From Prorocentrum cordatum (taxonomy: Eukaryota; Sar; Dinophyceae; Prorocentrales; Prorocentraceae), in assembly GCA_963575745.1 (NCBI GenBank), contig CAUYUJ010003425.1:350630-414629 (forward strand): a stretch of DNA of 64,000 nt, in the 5' to 3' direction. A program made the position numbers and the translations under genes. Every line of letters starts with the position of its first letter. Positions within the stretch are counted from its first letter, which is position 1. The notes beneath the pieces are model-generated. The model searched no databases. It was not told the origin of the DNA and was given only the letters and a program-made list of their open reading frames with translations. Shown here one piece after another: positions 10,740 through 19,985 of the stretch.

Positions 10740-11725
10740 TTTTAAGACTTTTAGCCCTTTATATGCTCGAGTGTCAAATAACGCGTATTTCCCAAACCCT
10801 CGATATCCGCTCTCTTCGTCTTCGATCGAACCCCTTTTGGGGGGTATACCTTTCTTCCCTGCAGGCCGGGCCCCGGCAAGCGGCGGGGCGGCCGCGGACC
10901 GTCGGCCTGGCCAGCGGCAGCGCTGATCGGCGGGGCGGCCGCGGACCGTCGACCCGACCCCAAGAGGGACGGACAGGGGACCGACCACGACGACGACGAC
11001 GACGACGACGACGTCGAAGACGACGGCGACGACGACGACGGCGACGACGAGCGAAAGCGAGAGCGAGAGAGAACGACAGCAGGGCCACGAAGGGCACGAA
11101 GTAGGCCACGAAGGGCGACAGCGGGGACACGAAGGGAATGCGTATGGGGCCACGAAGAGCGCGAACGAGCGGGGGCCACGAAATGCAGATAATGTGGAGC
11201 CACAAAAGGCAACTATGGGGCCACTGAGGGTAGCAACTGGGCCACGTAGGACAGCGCGGGGGACGCAAATGGCGACAGCGGGGCCACGAAGGGCATGCAC
11301 ATGGGACCGCAACGGGCGCGACTCCTGGGTGCCTGGGTGTCGGGAGCGCGGCGTTTGGGCAAATTGCAGGACATTCCAACGCAAGGCCATTCTTCAGCAA
11401 GTTGCAAACACGTCTCCAGCGAAAGCGCGACTCCAGAGCGCCGGGAGAGCGATTCCTGCATGAATTGTACGGAAGTCCCCAGCGAGAGCGCGATTCCTGA
11501 ATAAAATGTGAGGAAGTCTCGGGCGGGAGCGGGGGTCCTGGCTAAATTGCAAGGAAGTCTCAGGCGGGAGCCGTTGTTGCTGTAACCGGGGAGCCAGGGG
11601 CCCAGTTTGAACAGGAAGACTTTCCCTGTCAAAAAACAGGGTGCGAGCGTCGAGGGGCACACTTTGAAGAAAAAACAATATGCACCGGTGGGGGGGGATC
11701 AACAATAATTATTCTTCAGAAATGA
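10740..11725 (-). repeat. Repeat R, inverted copy 2 (inverted duplicate of 52.76-53.64 kb)
   Basis: Contains the R core in reverse at 10,768-10,867, an ACG trinucleotide tract at 10,985-11,050, a GGCCACGAAGGGC minisatellite at 11,085-11,300, and boxes matching GGAATCGCGCTCTCGC in reverse. Read on minus, the order of boxes from 11,560 downward matches 52,760-53,640 read on plus. Confidence 0.75.
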
Positions 11726-11732
11726 GAATTCA

Positions 11733-11745
11733 ACAACAACAACAA

Positions 11746-11777
<32 letters not shown>

Positions 11778-11965
11778 GCAGCAGCAGCAACAACAACAAC
11801 AACAATCATTCTAAAACTGCTCGCTCCTATCTGCCCGCGTGTCATTCACTATGCATATCCCAAACCCTGGATTCCCGCCCTCTTCGTCTTCGATCGTACC
11901 CTCTTGGGGGGTTCTATTTCTTCCCGGCCACGCGTAATTGGAGAAGCGCGGGAGGCGAACCCGCA
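11733..11965 (-). repeat. (CAA)n tract and truncated inverted R copy 3
   Basis: CAA/CAG units at 11,733-11,805 are followed by the reverse of the R core at about 11,836-11,930, including CCAAACCCTGGATTCCCGCC and TCTTCGTCTTCGATCG. Confidence 0.75.
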
Positions 11966-12655
11966 ATCAGAGGCAGCGAGCTCTGGCACTTGTCGGTGAG
12001 ACCTCATTTCACTTGTCGCAAGCAGATATCAGCGGCAATCCACACTGAGACCCCATTTCATTAGCCATAACGCTGGGGTCACTGCGTGCAGGAAAGCGAA
12101 ATACGGCAGTGGACAGCGTTGTTGCCCAGCGGCCCCGCGGGAGGTGAAGTCGGAGCACGATGTCATCAATCACATTGCTGGGATTCGCGCGTGCGGGACT
12201 GTGATCAGCTGTATACAATAACGAAGCGCCATTACTACAGCGCCAGGATCTGCTTGTGCGAAAAGGGTGAGCCTCAGCAGCAGGCACTGGCGATGCTGCT
12301 CAGCGTGATGTGGAAGGCAACGCTCAAGGAGAGGTGGGAGGTAAACTGGGGCCCGCCGTCGCCGGCCACGTTGGGGTAAGAGCTCTGGCAATGTTCGGGG
12401 GCACTTGGGAGACGATGCCCAAGCCGAACGTCACGCAGCGCTGGTACCGGCGCGTGCGCGGCAAGCCGGTTGTCCCAATGGGCTCTGGCGCTGCCAAACG
12501 GGATGTTCAGGGCGAAGTTGGAACCCGATACGATGGCAACGCCGAAGCCCGCGGGGCCGCGCGGCCGCGCGTACGCACTAATCGCCTCTGAGCTCTATTC
12601 CCTCGGAGGGGCGCGTATGAGAACAATAATTATTCTCAGAGAGGTCTTGACAAGG
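11965..12655. other. Unresolved stretch with weak coding-like text on minus
   Basis: On the minus strand there are short protein-like runs such as AGFGVAIVSGSNFALNIPFG near 12,550 and SNVIDDIVLRLHLPRGRW near 12,150, in different frames with stops between. This may be a decayed gene or exons of an unrecognised one. I could not assign a family or join the pieces. Confidence 0.3.
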
Positions 12656-12659
12656 GCCA

Positions 12660-14425
12660 GCGACCCGGCAGCGACCCGGCACCCGGCACCCGGCACCCGG
12701 CACCCGGCACCCGGCACCCGGCACCCGGCACCCGGCACCCGGCACCTGGCACCCGGCGACCCGGCGACCCGGCGACCCGGCACCCGGCACCCGGCACCCG
12801 GCACCCGGCACCCGGCGACCCGGCGACCCGGCACCCGGCACCCGGCACCCGGCACCCGGCACCCGGCACCCGGCACCCGGCACCCGGCGACCCGGCGACC
12901 CGGCACCGGCGGCACCCGGCACCCGGCACCCGGCACCCGGCACCCGGCGACCCGGCATCCGGCGACCCGGCACCCGGCGACCCGGCACCCGGCACCCGGC
13001 ACCCGGCACCCGGCACCCGGCACCCGGCGACCCGGCGACCCGGCACCCGGCACCCGGCACCCGGCACCCGGCACCCGGCACCCGGCACCCGGCACCCGGC
13101 ACCCGGCACCCGGCACCGGCACCCGGCACCGGCACCCGGCACCTGGGCACCCGGCACCCGGCACCCGGCGACCCGGCGACCCGGCAACCCAGGCACCCGG
13201 CACCCGGCACCCGGCACCCGGCACCCGGCACTCCGGCACCCGGCACCCGGCACCCGCACCCAGCGACCCGGCACCCGGCACCCGGCACCTGGCACCCGGC
13301 ACCCGGCACCCGGCGACCTGGCACCCGGCACCCGGCACACCCGCCCCGGCACCCGACACCCCCGGCACCCGGCACCGGCGACCCGGCCCCCTGCACCCGG
13401 CACCCGGTCGGCACCGGCACAACCGGCACCCGGCACCGGCACCGGGGAACCCGCACCCCGCACCCCGCGCCCCGCACACGGCACCCGGCACCCAGGCACC
13501 CGGCAACCGGCACCGGCACCCGGCCCCCGGCCCCCGGCCCCCAAGCCCCCGGCCCCCGGCCCCGGCACCGGCCCACCCGGCACCCGGCCACCCGGCACCG
13601 GCACCCGGCACCCGGCACCCGGCGACCCGGCGACCCGTACCCGGCACCCGGCACCCGGCACCGGCACCCGGCAACCCGGCACCCGGCACCCGGCACCCGG
13701 CACCCACCCGGCACCGGCCCCCGGCACCCGGCACCCAGCACCCAGCACTCGGCACCGGCTGGCCAGACCGGCAACCTGGCACCGGCGGCACCCGGCACCC
13801 GGCGGACCTGGCGACCGGCACCCGGCACCCGGCACCCGGCACCCGGCACCCGGCACCCGGCACCTGGCACCCGGCACCCGGCGACCCGGCAACCGGCCCC
13901 CCGCACCCGGCACCCGGCACCCGGCGACCCCGGCACCCGGCACCCGGCACCCGGCACCGGGCACCCGGCACCCGGCACCCGGCACCCGGCACCCGGCACC
14001 CGGCCCCCGGCCCCCGGGCCCCCGGCACCTGGCACCGGGACCCGGCACCCGGCACCCGGCACCCGGCGACCCGGCGACCCGGCGACCCGGCACCCGGCAC
14101 CCGGCACCCGGCACCCGGCACCCGGCACCCGGCACCCGGCACCCGGCACCCGGCACCCGGCACCCGGCACCCGCACTCGGCACCTGCTGGCCACCCGGCA
14201 CCCGGCACCCGGCGACCCGGCGTCTTGGCAGCGACCCGGCACCCGGCACCCGGCGACCCGGCACCCAGCACCCGCGCGGCATCCGCGGCACCCGGCGACC
14301 CGGCACCCGGCACCCGGCACCCGGCACCCAGCACCCGGCACCTGGCGACCCGGCGACCCGGCGACCCGGCGACCCGGCACCCGGCACCCAGCACCCGGCG
14401 AGGCACCCGGCACCTGGCACCCGGC
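12660..14425. repeat. CCCGGCA heptamer array (about 250 units)
   Basis: About 1.77 kb of CCCGGCA with an eight-base CCCGGCGA variant and many one- to three-base indels. The unit has no stop codon on either strand, and seven is not a multiple of three, so frames of 600-700 codons open on both strands reading Pro-Ala-Pro-Gly-Thr-Arg-His or Arg-Val-Pro-Gly-Ala-Gly-Cys. These are not genes. The complementary strand is GGGTGCC, giving regularly spaced G triplets. Confidence 0.97.
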
Positions 14426-14675
14426 ATTCTCGGCTTGTCTTGTGGCCATCTTGGACCGTTTTGCGGCCATCTTGGGCCGTCTTCGGGCTGCCGCGTGCTC
14501 ACGCGCGCTTCCCCACGGCACTCGCCGCGCGTCTGGGGAGCACTTCGCCTTTGGGCCCCCGCCAGCCCCAGCGGCATTCCCTAGAAGCTGCGCGGAGCTT
14601 GAAAATATAACTAATCTGCGTGTGCACTGCTTCTGGACCGAGGCACCCTGGTCTACTTACCTATCCTGCGCGCGC

Positions 14676-17600
14676 TCACGCCGTCTGCAGGCTGTCGCCG
14701 AGCAGCGCGCTCACGCGCTTGAACTCCTCGAAGTTGAACTCGTTTGCCTCGGTCTTCACGCCCATGGATTCCTGCAGCTTGCGCAGGACTTTGGCTGACA
14801 AACTGAGCCTCTCCTGGAGCTCCTTGTAAACGTCCTCGGCGTTCTCGGGGGGCGGGCTCCGAATGGAAACGCCTTTACCTTCAGCTGGATTCCACGCGGC
14901 CAGGCCAGCCGACACCATGAAGCGGAACGCCAGGCGAATCGCCGCTTCGATGGCGTCGGAGTTGCCATTGAAAGAATTCACGTTCTTCGGCAGCTTGTAC
15001 GGATCCTGCGTCGACTGCATCGCCGACAGCAACACCTTCTTCACGATGCCGGCATCCTTCTTGAAGTCCTCCTGCTGCAAGGGCGGCTCGACGCGTAGCT
15101 TTTTCTGCGGCGGCGCCTCTGCGCCCTCGGCCTCGTTGCCGGCAGGCGCGGATTGGGTCAGCCCGCCCACCCCGTGCGCTGGTGCGTTGTGCGCCGCAGA
15201 CCCCGCGGCTCCCCTGGGCGGCTCTGCAGAGACCTGGGACGCGGGGATGGGCTCTTTCGGTACATTCTCGATGCAGGGCGCTTCCACCGCCTGCAGCGCC
15301 ACGAAGTCCACTTCCTTGCCGTCTAAAAGGTCCTTCAAACCGTGGCAGAGCCTACGTTTGCCAATCCTGCGCGTTATCCTGATCATTTGCTGTTGGGTTT
15401 CCTCTGCATGGATGAACATTTCCCACGTTGGCAATGTTCGTGTTTCAGTTTCTACTTGGCACGGTGCGCGTTGAGAAGGCGGCGCAAGGGCCAAGACGCC
15501 GAATTCCCAAACACACACATGGAATCAGGATGCAGATAACGGTCAGGATTGACACTCGCAACGGAGCCTGTCTGCAACCGCTTGGTCGCCCTCCTCCCGG
15601 TCGTCAGCACCTTGCGGCACGAGCTGCCTCAACTCCTCGAGGGAGACGTCCGGGTCCCAGTCCATCATCCTGTTGGCCGCCCTGACGAAGTTCTCGTTGT
15701 CCTGCGCGTACGCTGCGAGGCCCGCGCGTCCAGGGCCCACTGCCAGGAAACCCATCATGGTTAAGATGATGAGGTCCACGTGCACGGCGTGGATCTGTAC
15801 CCCTGTCGTGCATGGATTCTGGGCGAAGGCCTTCATGTCCCAATTCTTGGCGACGTTGCGGAGGGTCGACATGAGGTTCACCCTCGCGCACACCGATGGG
15901 CTGACAATCTTTTCGATGGACGCCAGCGTGGCAGGAGGCATGGCTGCTAGCTTGGCGCGCTCCTGCATGAACGTCTGCGCCGTTTGCCTCGCATCAGTAC
16001 TCATGCGAAAGTTGCCCGAGAACCAGTCCCCCAACGCTACCGCCACGTCCACAGAAGGGCCTGCAATCCGCCCACCCCTTCGGGCACCGTTCCGCGGGGG
16101 CCCCGGGGCGTCCCAAGATTTCCGCGATGCCTTAATTAGGACAACCGCAAAGCGGCCTCTAGTGGGCACAGGAAGGCCTCTGGATGGGGCCCTGGACAGC
16201 CTCAGCGGGCCCCGAGAGGCGAGAGGCCCCCAAGACGGGAACAAGACGACCCCAGAGACGACCAAGCGCAGCCCCAGAAAGCCAAATTCGGCTTCACCCC
16301 TAGAAGCCCCGACAAGGAACTAGGGGGCCTCCAAGGACAATCAAAGAGTACCACAAGACCGCCCCAAGACGGCCCTAGAATGCCCCATGAGAGCTTTCAG
16401 AAAATGGACGAGGGCGAAGAGGAGCAGAAGCAGGATGTGGAGGAGGTGGCGGATGAGGAGAAGAGGGGGGAGGGGCTGGAGGAGAGGAAACAGACAGACA
16501 TTCGATCCGGCCGTGTCCCCCGCGAAGCGGCGTGCATCTCTGGGGCGATCGCGGTCGCGTCCACAGAGTCAACGAAGTCATGGGGCACGGTGCCTTTCCC
16601 GAGGCACGTCGCGATATCCTCGCCTGTCATCTCTTTGACCATCTCCGACGTCTTCCCAGCCTTCTTCAACAAATAGTCGATGACCTTCTCCCCAATGTCC
16701 ACCGGGGGGATGAACTGGAGCGTTCTCGTCATGTCCTTCCGCGCAGCGGCATACTCGCTGTTCTCCTCTGCGCCTTTAGACGCGCGTGCCTCCTCCCGTA
16801 CGTAGTCCGCTGCCCTGTTAAATTGCTTGCGGAAGTGGTCCTTCACTTCTGGTTTCCACGGCAGGAAGTGCGTCCCCCGCACCCTGGAGTACCTGTTGTT
16901 GTCTTTCTCGTCCGCACGCTCTACGCCTCGCACATAAAGCGCCGATGCCACCAGCATGATCTTGCCAATGGCGGTTACGACGCCGTCGTAGTCAAGGTCG
17001 TTGAAGTAGTCCGGGTCGTCCTGCAGGAGGCGCGTAATTTGAGATGGCGGCACATCTGGACGGATTTTGTTAACAACAGCTGGGAAGTGGCCAATCAAGA
17101 AACGCATCATGCCCGCGGTCGTGTCGGGCTTCTGCGCCTGGTCGTACAGTTCTTCGATGTGCATCATGACCGCTCCGCACAAGTGCGGGTTTCGCACTAG
17201 GAATCGGCTCTGCGAATTCCCAGGATGGTTCTTGTACATGTCATGATCGTGAATTTGGTTCAGGTCGTCGATGCCGCCGCCTGGGCCGTTGTCGAAGGTT
17301 TGCGGTAACCATGTCTTCCCCTCGTGTAGAGCAAGAAATGCTGTCTCCCCCTGCGCCTGCATGAAATTCCCGAGGCCGATGAAGGTCCCCTTGTTGAAGA
17401 TGGTGTCTTTAACGTGTTCTTTTTTCGCTGGCTCTGGGTGGTTCTCTGGGTCGTCCCTGTGCTTCTGGCAGGCCTCGTCGTGCTTTCTCTTGGCGCGCCT
17501 CTCCCGTATCATGTCGAAGAACGCCAGCACTTGTACGTCCAACCACAGCGCAACCGACTTGCCATCCCCAGGTTGGCCATGTTGGAGCATGAGCAGATTG

Positions 17601-17962
17601 CAATGTCGAGATAGTATTCCACCGTACTTGATCTGGACTGCCCCGAGCGTTGTGGCCACCAGAATCATGAGGTGGACGTACACGCACGACGCATGCAGTG
17701 AGGTCGCTTGTCCCAAGGCCGAAGCCACAGCCCACATGAGCGGGGTTGCCCGCCGCACTGCCTGCTCGGGGAATGGGTTGTGGCTCTCCAAGATCCGGTA
17801 CACAGTCCGAATCTCTCCTTTCGTCAATGCGGGAGCCTGCTGGCACGCATCAGCGCCGCGCCCTGAACGGCGGGCATTCGGAGCTGCTGCAACGTAGGCC
17901 CCACTGAAGGCCAAGCCAAACATCATGCTGAGCGCGAGCCGCTGCATGGTAGATGTTGACAT
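14676..17962 (-). CDS. DUF3987-like P-loop ATPase, about three exons
   Basis: The first exon block (17,962 to about 16,530) reads through a Walker A motif, GQPGDGKS (residues 129-136), preceded by YGGILSRHCNLLML and a helix-rich LGQATSLHASCVYVHLMIL. It is followed by the acidic position ALHEGKTWLPQ (about 211-221) and an arginine in AGMMRFLIGHFP (about 283-294). This order fits the DUF3987/YfjI-type P-loop family, whose members often sit on mobile or primase-associated loci; the exact biochemical role is unknown. A second block, about 16,060-15,563, has SVDVAVALGDWFSGNFRMST, and a third, 15,454-14,676, ends LGDSLQTA before the stop. The exon 1-2 junction is unresolved, and GA-rich sequence at 16,380-16,510 is probably intronic. 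The apparent signal-peptide-like start (residues 6-27) may be an artefact of an unspliced upstream junction. The gene follows the transposase on the same strand. Confidence 0.6.
15455..15562 (-). other. Candidate 108-base GT-AG intron in the P-loop gene
   Basis: On the minus strand exon 2 ends at 15563 before GTTGCG and exon 3 resumes at 15454 after CCAAG. Joining gives ADRLLETETRTLPTWEMF without a stop. The unspliced frame reaches a stop at about 15,543. A nearby GC donor (ACAG/GCTCCG) was tested and gives a stop, so the GT site is preferred. Confidence 0.45.
16061..16530 (-). other. Probable intron region between P-loop exons 1 and 2
   Basis: Protein-like text stops after about IAPEMHAA near 16,530 and resumes after a GGATTGCAG acceptor-like site at about 16,061. 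Between them the sequence is GA/CT-rich and CCCCAAGACGG-rich. I could not choose the donor from sequence alone. Confidence 0.4.
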
Positions 17963-18505
17963 TCACGCTGAAGGTTTCTGGGTGCGCGGCGCCGTGCAGC
18001 GCCCCCCTGGGAGGTCCACGACAGTTTGATACTGGTGTTGCTGTTGAGATCCACGGTGATGGCGGTGATGCGTGTGCTTCTGTGCGCACCCCCGGTGGCG
18101 TTGACGCCGATGCACTCTCTTGCGACGTAACCCCATGCCGAGGCAGATGGCGACGTCGACGTCGACGTCGACGCCAGACCGATGGTGACTTTGATGCGGA
18201 TTCCTGCGTCGATTGATTGGCGACATGATGATGGCAACCTGTGATGCCGAAGACATTGTGCCCGCGGATCCGACGGCGCTGCTAGTGCTGACGTCGCTGT
18301 TTGATCGAATGTCTGAAGCGCTACAGTGCTGCTTGCGCTGAAGGTTTTTTCGCTCTGAGATTCCCCCACTCTTTCCCGCCGCCTTCCCCAGCCCCTTCAC
18401 TTTCTAATTCCCCCCTGCCGCTGGGCGCGCGGCGATCTCGAAGACCCCTGGCTGCTTCTCTCGGCGGCGATCTCGGCCTCGCGGGTCTACGGCCCAGCGC
18501 GACCT

Positions 18506-19697
18506 TCAGGGTGGGTGGGGGGCGGTTCGGGGGGGCGGGGGTGGGGTGGGGTGGGGGGGGGGCCACCCACGCCAGCTCCTTGATGCGTTTTCTCCTTCAT
18601 ATTCCCCCCCAGACCAGGTCAGCGGGACGGCGAAGTACCCGCGGCAAAAATCAAACAATGCAGGCCCATTCCGTCGCAACGAACCGGATGACGAATATGA
18701 TGGCGATGCTGAAGGACTGGGCGCAGGCGCGCTGTGATGGCGATAACCAGATGGTTTGTTGGATGCTCTGGGCCCACCTCCAAGTCTACAGTTCCAGTTC
18801 TGAGCGCAATGTGCCGCAAGTGCATCTAAGGTCCAAGGTCCCGTCACAGTCTCTGACGGATTGGCTGGCATACGCGGCATCATGCGCAACTTACTGCGCA
18901 GGCAACGCCTGTATTTGAGGGCAAAAAAAAGACCCTACCCTGGGTTGCAAGTGCGCGGTCTGTAAACCTCCCGGGAACCCCCAAAACCTAGAGCCGCCAG
19001 GACGCGGCGCATCACGCAGGGTTTACCCTGTCAGCCGACAGGAGTTTCAGCGCACAGCCCCTTGTAAACCAGGGTAGGGGCGTTTCTTTATACCCTTGAT
19101 TTATGCGAGAAGACGGCGGCTTGCCAACTCCCAGCTCAGCTGCTTTACTCGTCTTGCGCTCGAGACGTCCGCGCTTGCACGCCGCTTCCCGCTCGAGCCA
19201 CTGGTTGTGAGCATCGAAAAGAATCCACCAATGCATCTGGAAGTGCCCGCGCGTCATCTCGAGACCGTTCCTGGTCCTGCCGCTAATCCATGAATTTAGT
19301 TGTTCACATGCCTCTGTGTTTTTACCTTCTAATAACTTCTCGTTCTCCGGCCTCAGGGGGTCCACCTCTGGCATCTTGTTCAAGCACCACGTGTGGTTGT
19401 CTCGGTGGAACCGGTCCAACACCATGCGCACTTCGCCCACGAAAGACCGCGTCCACGGCAAGTAATCTTCTTTCTTCACCCGGGCAAGCGACAAGAGCTT
19501 GCAAGCATGATCGTATCCCAGAGCCGCAATGACGAAGCCCAGCTCGCGGGCATCCTGTTCAGTGGACGCCGGCGCCTGCCCGCTCTGCTCAGACCCCGCC
19601 CCGCCCACCCCCGAAAGGGGGGCCCTTAGTCTCACTCTCGCTCTCCTCTCTCTCGTCTCTCGTCTCTCGTCTCTCGTCTCACGTCTCTCGTCTCTCG

Positions 19698-19756
<59 letters not shown>

Positions 19757-19773
19757 CTCTTTCTCTCTCTCAA

Positions 19774-19811
<38 letters not shown>

Positions 19812-19883
19812 TTCCTCTTCTCTCTCTCTCTCTCTCTCTCTGGCCACTTTTTTTTTTGTTTCTCTCTCTCTCTCCTCTCTCTC

Positions 19884-19916
<33 letters not shown>

Positions 19917-19952
19917 TGTTTTTTGTTTCGCTCTCTCCTCTCTCTCGTTCTC

Positions 19953-19985
<33 letters not shown>

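Noticed and set aside
12330-12370. Minus-strand GDGGPQFTSH resembles a retroviral-type integrase signature
   Set aside because: Flanking residues do not match integrase, stops follow closely, and no reverse transcriptase or long terminal repeats are seen.
12470-14584. Open frames of 590-704 codons on both strands
   Set aside because: They are the translation of a stop-free heptamer; the same seven-residue peptide appears in each frame.
17900-17962. Signal peptide on the P-loop protein
   Set aside because: A P-loop ATPase of this type is not expected to be secreted, and an acceptor-like TTGCAG lies just inside, so the first residues may be intron.
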